The position numbers were made by a program, and so were the translations under genes. 64,000 nucleotides of DNA, taken from assembly GCF_017565425.1 (NCBI RefSeq), contig NZ_JAGEMK010000004.1:124001-188000 (forward strand). The letters run 5' to 3'. This DNA is from Actinotalea soli (lineage in GTDB: Bacteria > Actinomycetota > Actinomycetes > Actinomycetales > Cellulomonadaceae). Positions 8,549 through 18,193 of this stretch are shown piece after piece (the stretch's first letter is position 1; every line of letters begins with the position of its first letter). A model generated the notes under the pieces. It did no database searches. It worked only from the letters and a program-made list of their open reading frames with translations, and had not been told where the DNA came from.

Positions 8549-9550
8549 TCAGTAGGTGCGGTCCGGCAGGGCGGCCTCGGCGGCCGCCTGGTCGAACGCC
8601 TGGTCCTCGACGATCGTGGTCTTGGCGACCTCCTCGCCGTTCAGCACCGCCTTGACCAGCTCGGCGGCCGCATCACCGAGGAGCGGGTTGCACTCGACGA
8701 TGTAGTTGATCTTCCCGTCGACCAGGGCCTGCATGCCGTCGCGGACGGCGTCGATCGTGATGATCTTGATGTCCTCCCCGGGCACGGCGCCCGCGGCCTC
8801 GATCGCCTCGATCGCACCGAGACCCATGTCGTCGTTGTGCGCGTAGACCAGGTCGATGCCGTCGGCCCCGTGCTTCTGCAGGAAGCCCTCCATCACGGAC
8901 TTGCCGCCGTCACGGGTGAAGTCCCCGCTCTGGGAGTCGATCTTCTCGATCGGCGTGCCCTCGATGGCTGCGTCGAAGCCCGCGGCGCGGTCGTTGGCCG
9001 GGGCCGATCCGGTCGTGCCCTCGAGCACCACCATGTTCGTCGGCTCGGTGAACTGCTCGGCCGCCCACTCGCCGGCCATCTGGCCCTCGAGCTCGAAGTC
9101 CAGGCCGACCCAGCTGGCGTACAGGTCCTCCGAGGCGCTGACCGTGCGGTCCTCGAGGATCACCGGGATCTCGGCGTCCTGGGCCTCCTGCAGGACGTCG
9201 TCCCAGCCGTCCTCGACGATCGGCGCGATGACGATGGCGTCGACGCCCTGGTTGATGAAGGAGCGGACGGCAGCGATCTGGGCCGCCGGGTCGTTGTCCG
9301 CCGAGTTGAACACCAGCTCGAAGCCGTTCTCCTCGGAGAACGCCTCGTTCATCGACTCGGTGTTCGCGCTGCGCCAGCCGCTCTCCGCGCCGGTCTGCGC
9401 GAAGCCCACGGTGATCAGGTCGCCGCCGCCACCGCCACCACCGCCGGGGGCGGCGACGTCGTCGCTGTCTGCGGTGTCGGTGGAGCATCCGGCCGCGGTG
9501 AGGGCCACGACCCCCACCAGTGCCAGCGTGGACAGAATCTGCTTCCGCAT
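8549..9550 (-). CDS. ytfQ: Furanose sugar-binding lipoprotein, YtfQ-like
   Basis: A 333-aa extracellular solute-binding lipoprotein. The signal ends in a lipobox (LTAAGC, lipidated Cys about residue 22) followed by an acidic linker with a run of eight glycines. The mature domain has VGFAQTGAESGWRSANTESM, FNSADNDPAAQIAAVRSFINQGVDAIVIAPI and DNDDMGLGAIEAIEAAG-like segments typical of YtfQ/RbsB (Peripla_BP_4). The ATG at 9550 has an AGGAGG box 9-10 nt upstream; an in-frame longer version from 9658 would destroy the signal peptide. It is the first gene of the operon. The substrate is predicted to be a hexo- or pentofuranose. Confidence 0.88.
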   Translation of the reverse strand: MRKQILSTLALVGVVALTAAGCSTDTADSDDVAAPGGGGGGGGDLITVGFAQTGAESGWRSANTESMNEAFSEENGFELVFNSADNDPAAQIAAVRSFINQGVDAIVIAPIVEDGWDDVLQEAQDAEIPVILEDRTVSASEDLYASWVGLDFELEGQMAGEWAAEQFTEPTNMVVLEGTTGSAPANDRAAGFDAAIEGTPIEKIDSQSGDFTRDGGKSVMEGFLQKHGADGIDLVYAHNDDMGLGAIEAIEAAGAVPGEDIKIITIDAVRDGMQALVDGKINYIVECNPLLGDAAAELVKAVLNGEEVAKTTIVEDQAFDQAAAEAALPDRTY

Positions 9551-9624
9551 CTCCAAAACCTCCTTGTTCTGGTCCGGCGTCATCGCCAGCGTCGGGTCCC
9601 CCTGCGAGCCCGCGCGGCGGGCTG

Positions 9625-9647
9625 TGTGACGAATGTTAACCCTCACA
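9625..9647. promoter_or_regulatory. Dyad TGTGA-N13-TCACA (candidate operator 1)
   Basis: An inverted repeat with TGTGA at 9625-9629 and TCACA at 9643-9647; the spacer contains GTTAAC. It lies about 75-100 bp before the binding-protein start. A second dyad with the same 13-bp spacer and the same flanking bases (TGTGACG and TCACAT) lies 109 bp away. A shorter TGTGA-A-TCACA palindrome is at 9669-9679. The regulator could be the operon's LacI protein. Confidence 0.5.
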
Positions 9648-9731
9648 TGCCACTCCATGACCAGGTGGTGTGAATCACATTTGGGTAACGTCTCGGAGCC
9701 CTCACCTGCGCGACACCTCCTCGACGCCGGT

Positions 9732-9758
9732 GATGTGACGGCGCACCACGCTCACATC
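9732..9758. promoter_or_regulatory. Dyad GATGTGA-N13-TCACATC (candidate operator 2)
   Basis: Seven-base perfect arms at 9732-9738 and 9752-9758. The spacing equals that of the dyad at 9625-9647. It sits in the 352-bp gap between the transporter operon and the giant plus-strand gene, so it could serve either direction or form a loop with operator 1. No other feature was recognised in this gap. Confidence 0.45.
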
Positions 9759-9902
9759 CGTGCAGGTCAGGGACGGAGCAGCCCTGTCCGAGATGTCGCT
9801 CTTCCCCCGGCGCGCGTCCAGGCGTACCGTCAGAACGGTCTCCAGGGACGCCCCGGCAGTGGAGCCGGGCCCCCGTCCCCCCCTCTCGCGACGGTCTGTG
9901 GC

Positions 9903-12900
9903 ATGGCACTCCTTGACGCTCTCGAGGTCGCCGGCCGGGCATCCGGCACCGTGCTTCCGCCTGCCGTCCACCGGGTCCTGGCAGCCCTCCCCGACCCTCC
10001 CGGTCCACTCACCGGCGCGCAGTCCTTCACCGGGCCGCTGGCCGCCGCCGTGACCGTCCCCGGTCTGCTCGGGGCCACGATCAGCGGCGAGGTCGCCATC
10101 ATGGTCGCGTCCCCGACCGGGCCCGGCGCTCCCGGGTTCGCCCTCACGGTCTCCCTCGACCAGGCGACCCTCACGCTGCCCTCCGGGGTCCAGGCCGCGA
10201 CCGTCACCGCCATCGGCACCGGACCCCGTCATCGGCTCATTTTCGCGGGGACCGGTGTGCCGCCCACGGTGACCGCCCGTGGCTCCCTGACCGTGCGGGG
10301 CTCCCAGGACCACGCCGCCACGGTCACCGTCGACGACGGCCTGGAGCTGACCTTCACCGGGCCGGACCTGCTGCTGCCCGGCGGCGTCGGCCTGCGGCTG
10401 CCCGCGACGGTCACCGCGACGGGCGGGGTGCTCCACCTGCCGGGCGCCACGCTCGTGCTGCCCCCGAGCGCCCCCGTCGTCGGTGGCCTGCCCTGCCGGG
10501 CTGACCTGACCTGCGGCCACGGGCGCCTCGACCTCGAGCTGGCCGTGCAGCCCGCCGGGGCCGACGGCGAGGCCCCAGCCCTCGGCGGCACCCTGTCCTG
10601 GCACGTCCCGGAGGCGGACTCCCTCACGCAGCTGGTGCCCACGGGCGGGTCGGTGATCCTGGACCTGCCCGAGGGCCCAGGGCTGCTGGGCGCGGCCGGG
10701 CCCACGGTCGACCAGCCGCTCCGGCTGCGGTGCACCCTCGCCCGCCCGCCGGACCGCCCCGGGGACCTCAGCGTGACCGTGACCGTGGAGTCCGAGGCCC
10801 CGCGCGGTCTGCTGCACCGTGAGGGCCCCGGAGCGGGAGAGGTCGCCGCGGGGGTGGCCGTCACCCTGGCCCCGGCCATCCGCGCGGGCTCGGCCGCCGC
10901 CACCACGGCAGCCCTGCTCGGGGCGGCCGCCGTCGTCGGCCGACTGCTCGTCGCCGAGGGCGGGTTCACGGTGCACGGCGTGACCCTCGACGCCTCGGCC
11001 GGCTCGGGACCGACCATCAGCGCACGCGTGGACCTCGAGGGCTCGATCCGTGCGCGGCTGTGGCGCACGGGTCCCCTGGGGATCGGCATGACCGCGGAGG
11101 ACCGACCGATGCGGGTGCGCTGGCGCGACGTCCGGGTCACCGTCGACCCCACGGCCCCCGCGGGCGAGCAGCTCATCCTGGACTACTCCCGGGCACGGCC
11201 CGACGTCGTCGACCCGGGCACCTGGACGGTCCAGACACCGGGCTCCCTGCTCGACGTGGTCGGCACCCGCTCGGGGCACGGCTCCACCTGGTTCGAGATC
11301 GACCTGCGGTTCGTCGTCGACCTGGGGCCGGTGCGGGTCAGCGGGGCGACGGTGCGGGCCACGGTCGAGCACGGGGCGGTGGCCCTCGGGCTGCGGGGGC
11401 TGGCGGCCTCGGTCGAGATCCCTGGGGTGATCCACGGGGAGGGCGACGTCTCCCTCACCAGCACGGGGTTCGCCGTCGTGCTCGGCATCGAGCTGCTGCC
11501 GGTGATGCTCGCCGCGATGGGACTCGTCCGCTACGACGGCACCGGGGACAAGGTCGAGATCGGCTTCGCGGTGGACCTGCCGGGCCCGATCCCCCTCGGG
11601 CCCACCGGGCTGGGCCTCTACGGTGCGCTGGGCACCTTCGCCTCGAACGGTGCCCTGCCCGAGCTCGACCCCGACGACCCGTTCACCGACCTGCGCCGGT
11701 GGAAGCCGTGGCAGCCGCTCGAGACCCGGGCCGGGGCCATGACCATCGGCATGGGCGTGCAGATCGGCACCGTGCCCGACGGCGGCTTCCTGGTCAACGC
11801 CCTGGGTGTGCTCGGCATGACCCTGCCCGACCTCGCCCTGCGCGTCGGCCTCGACGGCACCCTGCTGACGCCACGGACCGGGATCAGCAGGACTGCCCTG
11901 GACGACCTCGCCGACCGCGCGGAGGACGACGTCCCCGGGGTCGAGCTCGAGGTCTTCGGCGGCCTGTCGGCGACCCCCGAGGCGATCGACCTCGTCCTGG
12001 AGGGCCGCTACCGCATCCCGTACCTCCTGGACGTGCGGATCCCCGTGGGTGGGCACTTCCCCGTCGGCAGCCAGGGCTGGTGGTTCCGCGCCGGGAGCGA
12101 CGACGGCGTGCTCGGGCCCACCGGCCGACCGCCCGGCCCCGTCTCCGCGCGGGTGCTGCCCGAGACGCCCTTCGCCTGCGACGGGTGGGCCTTCCTCATG
12201 GTCGCCGGGGACGGCATCGCCGACCCCGGCCTGCTCCGGACGGCCCCCGAGGTCCAGGGGTTCGCGGTCGGCGTCGGCGCCGGGATCAGCGTGGTGCTCG
12301 GGGCCAAAGGACTGCTCTGGGCCGAGATCTCCGCCTCCCTCGCGGCGCTGCTGAGCACCCGCCCGATGCTCGCCTGGGTGCAGGGCACCGTTTCCGGTCG
12401 CCTCGGGCTCGGGCCCTTCCGGGTCGGCATCTCGGCGACCCTCACCCTGCAGATCTGGCAGGACCAGTCCGACGGCAGCCAGCAGTTCGCCTTCGCGGTG
12501 CAGGTCTGCGGGGAGCTCGACCTCGTCTTCGACACGGTCCGCCGGTGCATCACCCTCGACACCCTCGACCAGTCCGACGCCCTCGAGGCCCCCGTGCCGG
12601 CCCCGGAGGACTGGCCCTGGCCGCAGGTGCGACTGGCTGACGGCCTGGCCCGCTCGCTGCCCGCGGTCGACACCGCCGTGGGCGAGGACCTCGTGGGCCT
12701 GCCCCTGCAGCCCGCCCCGGGCGGCGCGTCGGGGCCCTCGGGCGGGTGGGGTGAGGCCCCGGAGGTCTGGCCGGACGTCGTGCCGATCCTGGGGTTCCCG
12801 ATCGCGCCGCGGGTCACCCTGCCGCAGCCCACGCCGAGCACCAACCTCGGGGTCGTGGCCTCGGGTGGGGCGCAGGTGGTGTGGAGCCTGACCAGGCTGT

Positions 12901-15134
12901 CCTTGGAGGACGTGACCGACCCCGACGCCCCGGTCGCGATCGCCCTGCAGAGCACGGCTCGCTGGCAGGTGCCTGCGGGGGTCGGGGCGTGGCCCGCGGG
13001 CACCTCCGGCCAGCGCGAGCTCGTGCTGCTGCGCCGCTCCCTGACTGCGTGGGCCGCGCACCTCGCCGGGGACGGCAGCCACCTCGAGCCGATGATGAGC
13101 CCCGCCACCCTGATCGGCGGCGCCTGCCGGTGGGAGGCACCAGCGGGGCCCGGCTGGGCCCTCGGGGGTGACGCGACCGCTGTGACCGGCGGCGGATGGC
13201 ACGTGCCGCCCGAGCACGACCCCTGGGCCGGCACCACCGTCGCGAGCTTCACGGGCGGCACGGGGTTCACGGTGGCCACGGCCCCCGAGGCCGGTACCGC
13301 CGGGGAGGACCCGCTCCCCGGGGCCACGGCCTACGGCGGACCGACGCCCCTGCCCGCCCCCGTGCCGGCCGGGGACCGCGGGCACCCCGACGGGCTGCGG
13401 CTGCGAGGGTCCCACCTCGGGGTGCCGGGTGAGGCCGCCACGACGATGCGCACGGTGCTCACCCTGGACCGTCCCGTGGTCGGCGGCGAGCTCTACCTGC
13501 TGCTGGCCGCCGGGCACGACGACGACAGGTTCCTCGGGGTCAACGGCCTCGGGGCCCGCGCCCGCGCCGCCTCGGGCGGGTCTCTGGCCCTGCTCGTCGA
13601 GGACCTCGGACTCGTCGAGGACGGCGCCTGGGTGCTCGCCCGGGTGGCGCTCCCCACGGCGGCGGGGTCGGCCGCCGTCGTGCGGATCGAGGTGACCGTG
13701 CCGTGGCTGCGCCCCGCGGTGCTGCTCGGGCTGCACGCCACCGCCGCGCGGGACGCCGAGGCGGCCGACGCGGGCGCGGCAGGCAAGGCCGCCGCGGCTG
13801 CGGCCGACGTCGAGTCGAGCCAGGACTACACCCAGACCTACCGGCTGCTGCGGCCCGGGCACCGCTACCGGCTGAGCGTGAGCCTGGGGTGGACCAGCAG
13901 GCTCTCGGTGCCGGGGCAGCCCGAGCTCACCGGTGCCTCGGGCCCCGACCCGGTCACCAGGCACTGGTACTTCGCCACCGCGAGGGCCCCGGCCGGGCCG
14001 CCCCCGACCCTGCCCCCCGCCGAGGAGGCCACCACCGGGACAGCCGTCGGGTGGGGCGCCCCCTGGAAGGTGTACCCGAACGCCCTGGTCAGCGCGACGA
14101 CGGGCGCGGAACCGGTCGGTGGCGGGCCGGGCGACACGATCGCCGAGATGACTGAGCACCTGGCGACCGCCCTGGTGGTCGCCCAGTTCCGGCCCGGCTA
14201 CCTGACCCGGTACGTCAAGGGCTTCACCCTGCCCGACCGCGCCGAGCTCGTCTTCGTCACGGACGCGCTCGACCGGCCCGGCATCGAGTTCCTCGCCCTG
14301 CACCCCGTCGAGCTCGCGGCCCTGTACGAGCGCGAGATCGGGCTGCTGCTGCGGCGCACCGACCGCCAGGCCACCGACGTGTACCGGGTGCCGCACCCTC
14401 AGCCCGCCGCGACCAAGCCGAAGGTCGCCCTCTCCCTGGCCGTGCAGCAGGCGGCCCAGCTGGTCGGCTGCGCGGTGCCGCCCACCGAGCTGGTGCTGCG
14501 CTGGCCGGAGCCACTGGCGCGGGGCGCGAGCTACGAGCTGTCCTGCGTGACTCCCCCGGCCGGCGAGCTGCCCCGTCGCTCGACCCCGGCCCTGGCCGCG
14601 ATGACCTTCACCACCTCGCACTACCTGACTCCCTCGCACCTGATCCGCAGCTTCGGGTTCACCAGCGGGGGCGCCCGCACCACCCGCACCCACGGGGACC
14701 TCCCCGTCCGGGCGGTCAGCCGTCCGCCCGGCTGGCGGCAGGAGGACGGCGAGGTCGAGCTGCTCCTCCACCAGCTCGGGCTGGCGCCGCTGCGGCCCAC
14801 CCCGCAGAACCGGTCGAGCGTCCTGTGGGCCCGCGCCGGGGACTCGTGGGGCGTCGTCGGGATCCTGCTCGAGTCGACCGAGCCCCTGGTGCGCGACGGC
14901 GGGGCGCGGATGGGACTGCGCACCTGCGTGGTGGGTGGGGCCGAGCTGGCCGTGCGGCGCGCCAACCGGGCGGGCACGGTCGCCCTGTGGCTCACCCCGA
15001 CGCCGGTATCCCTCACCGCCGCGACCACGGTCACCCTCGGGGTCACCGACCGGACCACGTGGCTCACGCGGCGCACCACGATCGACCCGGTGCCCCGGTT
15101 CACCGCGACCACCCTCACCCCGCTGGAGGCCTGA
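9903..15134 (+). CDS. Giant beta-rich protein of unknown function (1743 aa)
   Basis: I do not recognise this protein. It starts at ATG 9903 (MALLDALEVAGRAS) without a clear Shine-Dalgarno box, so a leaderless start is possible. There is no signal peptide or convincing membrane anchor. Residues 1 to about 350 are alternating hydrophobic strands rich in Val/Thr/Gly/Pro (for example LPGGVGLRLPATVTATGG). Residues about 480-900 contain glycine-rich segments (GPIPLGPTGLGLYGALGTF, VGGHFPVGSQGWWFRAGSD, and GVGAGISVVLGAKGLLW) reminiscent of giant proteins annotated as DUF6603, but I cannot verify that. The C-terminal half looks like several Ig-like or sugar-binding beta domains, with PGHRYRLSVSL and TFTTSHYLTPSHLI. 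Lysine is very rare (about 8 by eye). The stop overlaps the start of the next giant gene (TGATG), so the two are translationally coupled and probably work together. Confidence 0.7.
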   Translation: MALLDALEVAGRASGTVLPPAVHRVLAALPDPPGPLTGAQSFTGPLAAAVTVPGLLGATISGEVAIMVASPTGPGAPGFALTVSLDQATLTLPSGVQAATVTAIGTGPRHRLIFAGTGVPPTVTARGSLTVRGSQDHAATVTVDDGLELTFTGPDLLLPGGVGLRLPATVTATGGVLHLPGATLVLPPSAPVVGGLPCRADLTCGHGRLDLELAVQPAGADGEAPALGGTLSWHVPEADSLTQLVPTGGSVILDLPEGPGLLGAAGPTVDQPLRLRCTLARPPDRPGDLSVTVTVESEAPRGLLHREGPGAGEVAAGVAVTLAPAIRAGSAAATTAALLGAAAVVGRLLVAEGGFTVHGVTLDASAGSGPTISARVDLEGSIRARLWRTGPLGIGMTAEDRPMRVRWRDVRVTVDPTAPAGEQLILDYSRARPDVVDPGTWTVQTPGSLLDVVGTRSGHGSTWFEIDLRFVVDLGPVRVSGATVRATVEHGAVALGLRGLAASVEIPGVIHGEGDVSLTSTGFAVVLGIELLPVMLAAMGLVRYDGTGDKVEIGFAVDLPGPIPLGPTGLGLYGALGTFASNGALPELDPDDPFTDLRRWKPWQPLETRAGAMTIGMGVQIGTVPDGGFLVNALGVLGMTLPDLALRVGLDGTLLTPRTGISRTALDDLADRAEDDVPGVELEVFGGLSATPEAIDLVLEGRYRIPYLLDVRIPVGGHFPVGSQGWWFRAGSDDGVLGPTGRPPGPVSARVLPETPFACDGWAFLMVAGDGIADPGLLRTAPEVQGFAVGVGAGISVVLGAKGLLWAEISASLAALLSTRPMLAWVQGTVSGRLGLGPFRVGISATLTLQIWQDQSDGSQQFAFAVQVCGELDLVFDTVRRCITLDTLDQSDALEAPVPAPEDWPWPQVRLADGLARSLPAVDTAVGEDLVGLPLQPAPGGASGPSGGWGEAPEVWPDVVPILGFPIAPRVTLPQPTPSTNLGVVASGGAQVVWSLTRLSLEDVTDPDAPVAIALQSTARWQVPAGVGAWPAGTSGQRELVLLRRSLTAWAAHLAGDGSHLEPMMSPATLIGGACRWEAPAGPGWALGGDATAVTGGGWHVPPEHDPWAGTTVASFTGGTGFTVATAPEAGTAGEDPLPGATAYGGPTPLPAPVPAGDRGHPDGLRLRGSHLGVPGEAATTMRTVLTLDRPVVGGELYLLLAAGHDDDRFLGVNGLGARARAASGGSLALLVEDLGLVEDGAWVLARVALPTAAGSAAVVRIEVTVPWLRPAVLLGLHATAARDAEAADAGAAGKAAAAAADVESSQDYTQTYRLLRPGHRYRLSVSLGWTSRLSVPGQPELTGASGPDPVTRHWYFATARAPAGPPPTLPPAEEATTGTAVGWGAPWKVYPNALVSATTGAEPVGGGPGDTIAEMTEHLATALVVAQFRPGYLTRYVKGFTLPDRAELVFVTDALDRPGIEFLALHPVELAALYEREIGLLLRRTDRQATDVYRVPHPQPAATKPKVALSLAVQQAAQLVGCAVPPTELVLRWPEPLARGASYELSCVTPPAGELPRRSTPALAAMTFTTSHYLTPSHLIRSFGFTSGGARTTRTHGDLPVRAVSRPPGWRQEDGEVELLLHQLGLAPLRPTPQNRSSVLWARAGDSWGVVGILLESTEPLVRDGGARMGLRTCVVGGAELAVRRANRAGTVALWLTPTPVSLTAATTVTLGVTDRTTWLTRRTTIDPVPRFTATTLTPLEA

Positions 15135-18100
15135 TGAGCGAGGGGTTCTGCCGGCGGGACGTGGCCTTCGGCGACCTCGCCTGGGCCACCGGGGCCGGAG
15201 CCGACGACCAGGTGCCCGAGGGGCTGCACTGGCACGTCACCCTCGGGCCCCGGGGCGGGCTGCCCGCCGGGCCGACGATCCTGCTCGAGGTCCCGGTCAA
15301 CGAGGACAGCTTCCGCGCCGTCGGCCCGCTCCAGACCTCCCCCATCGGGACAGGACCCTGGGAGATCGACGAGGACGACGGCCGGCGGCTCACCCTCGCG
15401 TACCCGCCTGCCGTCGAGCCCCTCGAGGTGCTGGGCTGGGCGTGGCTGCAGGCCGACGGCGACCTCCGCCTGACCGCCACCGACCGGCTCCGCACCCCCG
15501 CGGGCACCGGGTCGGTCATCGCCGAACGCTCCGAGCCGCTGCCCGGGGATCACCAGCACGCCGTCGCCGCGGCCGGCTGCGAGACCGTCGAGGTGACCGG
15601 CCGCGGGGCCGTGCACGAGGCCTACGCCGAGGTCGGGACATGGCACCTGGACCGGGTGGACCCGAGCTGGGTGGTCGACCGCGCCGGGCTGGCCACCGAG
15701 CTCGCGCAGACCCTCCCGCTCTACCTGCCCGCGCCGTGGGCGGAGGACTGGCGCACCCGCGTCGAGCTGAGCGCCCCGCTGCACCGCCTGCCGCACGATG
15801 CCGTCGACCCCGGACTGCTGCAGCCCGACGGTCGACGGGAGGTCGACCGGGTCCGCCAGCTGGTCGAGCCGCGGCGGTCAGCGGGAGGCGGCGAGGAGGT
15901 CGACGGCGTCGGGGCGTGGGCCGAGGCCGCGTACGGGTCGGTGGTGGCCGGCGGGGTGGGCCGGCTGGTCGGGCAGTCGGTCGCGGCCGAGGGCGTGGCC
16001 GCCTCGCAGGTGTCCCAGGACGCGGTGCAGGCCTACCTCCAGGCGGCTGTAGACCCCGGGGTCGCACGGTGGATGGGACTGTCCGGCACCCTCGAGCGCG
16101 AGCCCGAGCACCTCCACCACGGGCGAGGCCTGCTGGTCGCGCTGCTGCCGACCCTGATACGACGTCAGCCGTGGGAGCGAGGCCGGGGGCGGGGGCTCAG
16201 TCGGCTCGACCGTCTCGAGCAGCTCTACGACGAGGAGCTCGGGGGCGGGTACGCGGACCTCCAGGGCCAGGTCGCGCAGCTGGCGCCACTCCTGAGCGGC
16301 GACTGGTGGGACCTCCGGCTCCTCGCCGTGCCCATCCCCTACCTGCGCGAGGCGCCCTCCGACCGGCCCCGCGCCCCCGGCCTGACCGTGCGGCGCCCCG
16401 CCTGGGCACCGGTGGCCGTGGACCGGTGGTCGGCCAGCGTCGCGGTCGAGGAGGTCGTGCCCCGAGGGCTGGTCTCCTTCGTCCAGACGGCGCCGACGCC
16501 ACGGACCCTGCACCCCGGGCCGCCCGGAGCCCCCGCGCCCATGCTCGCCGGGTGGTCGAAGGTCGACCTGCGTCACGTGCTGCACGTCGACGAGCTGGCC
16601 GGCACCGACCCCGCGGTCGAGCTCACCGTCCGGCTCGGTGACTGGCTGGGCCGGTGGGGCGGGGCCGGGAGCCTCACGGTGCCCCGGCCCGACCGACCGC
16701 TGCCCCCTCAGCCCCGCCTGACCACGGGACTGGTCCTGGCTGAACCTGCCCCGACCGGGGACGGAGCTGCGTCCTGCGGCGCGGTGCGGGTCGAGGTGCT
16801 GGCGGCGGGGGCCCGCGCGCCGGGCTCGATGCCGGTCACTGCCCTGGTGCTCGACCTGCCGCGCGGGGGGCCGCAGGTCCTGGACCTCACCGCGGCCGAG
16901 GGCCGGAGCGCCGCACCGGTCCGCCGCGTGGTCCATCACCCGGCCCCGATGACCGTGCCTGGCCAGGTGGTCGACGAGAGCGTCTCGGTCCGGGCCCGGG
17001 ACGCCGACGGCCGGGAGTCGGCTGCGACCACCGTCACCGTGCGGGTCGTGGACCCTCGTCCGATCCGAGCACCCCGCGTCGGCCCGCGCCTGATCCCGAC
17101 CACGCGCCGCAGCGGCGCCCCGACCGTGAGCGTGACCCTGGCGATCGAGGCCGCCCCGCACGCCCGGGCGTACCGCGTGCTCATGGCCGGGGAGTCGGCG
17201 CTCCGACGCGCGTTCGGGATGCCGGCCGACACCGCAGGGTCCCGCGCCGAGCGGGCCAGGGCGGTGCGCGCCCAGATGGGCGCGCGTGACCGACGGTCCC
17301 ACTACTCGTGGGCCAGCACCGCGTCCTTCCCCGTCAAGGGTTCGACCTGCTACGCCACGCTCGAGCTGCCCGCCGGGATCGACGGCGTGGTCTTCGTCCG
17401 GGCCGTGGCGGTGACCGCGACACCGAGCCGGCACCCAGGTGGGCCGCCGACCGAGACCGTGACCACGCCCTTCTCCGCGACCGACCCCGTCGCCCTGGTG
17501 GTCCCGCTCAGCGAGTTCCCGCCGGTGCCCGACCTGGTGCTGCGCGCCGAGCCCGAGGGCGTGGTGGCCGCGACCGTGCGGGTGACCCGGCCGCCGTCGG
17601 GCCTGCTCGGGTCCCTGCCCCGGGACGGGATCGAGGCACGGCTGGTCGAGCACCTCGGGTCGCAGGTGCAGCCCGTCTACTGGCCCGAGCTCGCGACCGT
17701 CCGGCTCGCGCCGCGACCCGAGGAGCCTGAGGTGCACGAGGGGACGGTGCGGCTGCGCGGCGTGCCGTGGGTGCGGTCCGCCCTCGCCGCGTGCGTGCGC
17801 TACCCGGCCGAGGCCACGCTGGCGCCCGGGGCGACCGAGCTGCCGACCGAGATCCGCAGCACCGGACCCCAGCTCGAGCGCATCCCCTCCCCCTGGGGGC
17901 CGTACTCGACCCCCGCCTGGGTCGACACCACCGGGCCGCTGCCGACGCTGGGCTCGACGGCGACCGGCGGGAGCATCGAGGTGACGGTCGCCGGACTCAC
18001 CCCGATCCCCGAGGGCCGGCCGAGGTGGACGGCCCAGCTGCTCGCCGGGGCGGGGGCCCTGGTCCCCCGCGGGACGCCGGTCGCGGCCGAGCAGGGGGTG

Positions 18101-18193
18101 ACGATCCCGGTGGTCGAGGGCGAGCGGTACGCCATCCAGCTCCGGGACCCCTTCGGCGCCGAGCACGAGCCCTGGCTGGTCCCCGCCCCCTGA
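15134..18193 (+). CDS. Large partner protein of unknown function (1019 aa)
   Basis: I do not recognise this protein. It overlaps the preceding giant gene by one base (TGATG), with a purine-rich GGAGG box at 15125-15129, so both are made from one message. There is no signal peptide or membrane segment. The N-terminal third has tryptophan-rich strands (LEVLGWAWLQADGDLRLT). The middle third (about residues 230-400) is helical and charged. The C-terminal third contains repeated beta-sandwich-like stretches that resemble fibronectin-III or Ig folds (APTVSVTLAIEAAPHARAYRVLM; VFVRAVAVTATPSRHPG). Amino acid use is extreme: I count two lysines and one asparagine in 1019 residues, unlike other genes here. 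The pair could be structural components of a large extracellular or particle-like assembly; this is speculation. Confidence 0.7.
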   Translation: MSEGFCRRDVAFGDLAWATGAGADDQVPEGLHWHVTLGPRGGLPAGPTILLEVPVNEDSFRAVGPLQTSPIGTGPWEIDEDDGRRLTLAYPPAVEPLEVLGWAWLQADGDLRLTATDRLRTPAGTGSVIAERSEPLPGDHQHAVAAAGCETVEVTGRGAVHEAYAEVGTWHLDRVDPSWVVDRAGLATELAQTLPLYLPAPWAEDWRTRVELSAPLHRLPHDAVDPGLLQPDGRREVDRVRQLVEPRRSAGGGEEVDGVGAWAEAAYGSVVAGGVGRLVGQSVAAEGVAASQVSQDAVQAYLQAAVDPGVARWMGLSGTLEREPEHLHHGRGLLVALLPTLIRRQPWERGRGRGLSRLDRLEQLYDEELGGGYADLQGQVAQLAPLLSGDWWDLRLLAVPIPYLREAPSDRPRAPGLTVRRPAWAPVAVDRWSASVAVEEVVPRGLVSFVQTAPTPRTLHPGPPGAPAPMLAGWSKVDLRHVLHVDELAGTDPAVELTVRLGDWLGRWGGAGSLTVPRPDRPLPPQPRLTTGLVLAEPAPTGDGAASCGAVRVEVLAAGARAPGSMPVTALVLDLPRGGPQVLDLTAAEGRSAAPVRRVVHHPAPMTVPGQVVDESVSVRARDADGRESAATTVTVRVVDPRPIRAPRVGPRLIPTTRRSGAPTVSVTLAIEAAPHARAYRVLMAGESALRRAFGMPADTAGSRAERARAVRAQMGARDRRSHYSWASTASFPVKGSTCYATLELPAGIDGVVFVRAVAVTATPSRHPGGPPTETVTTPFSATDPVALVVPLSEFPPVPDLVLRAEPEGVVAATVRVTRPPSGLLGSLPRDGIEARLVEHLGSQVQPVYWPELATVRLAPRPEEPEVHEGTVRLRGVPWVRSALAACVRYPAEATLAPGATELPTEIRSTGPQLERIPSPWGPYSTPAWVDTTGPLPTLGSTATGGSIEVTVAGLTPIPEGRPRWTAQLLAGAGALVPRGTPVAAEQGVTIPVVEGERYAIQLRDPFGAEHEPWLVPAP

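Noticed and set aside
9669-9679. TGTGA-A-TCACA as a CRP site
   Set aside because: CRP sites need 6 bp between half-sites; the spacing of 1 does not fit, so it is mentioned only with the longer dyads.
9702-14771. A 1689-codon open frame on the minus strand opposite the first giant gene
   Set aside because: Its composition (Gly/Arg/Pro/Gln/His-rich, no fold-like pattern) is that of an antisense shadow in high-GC DNA; the plus strand has regular beta-strand patterns and a coupled partner.
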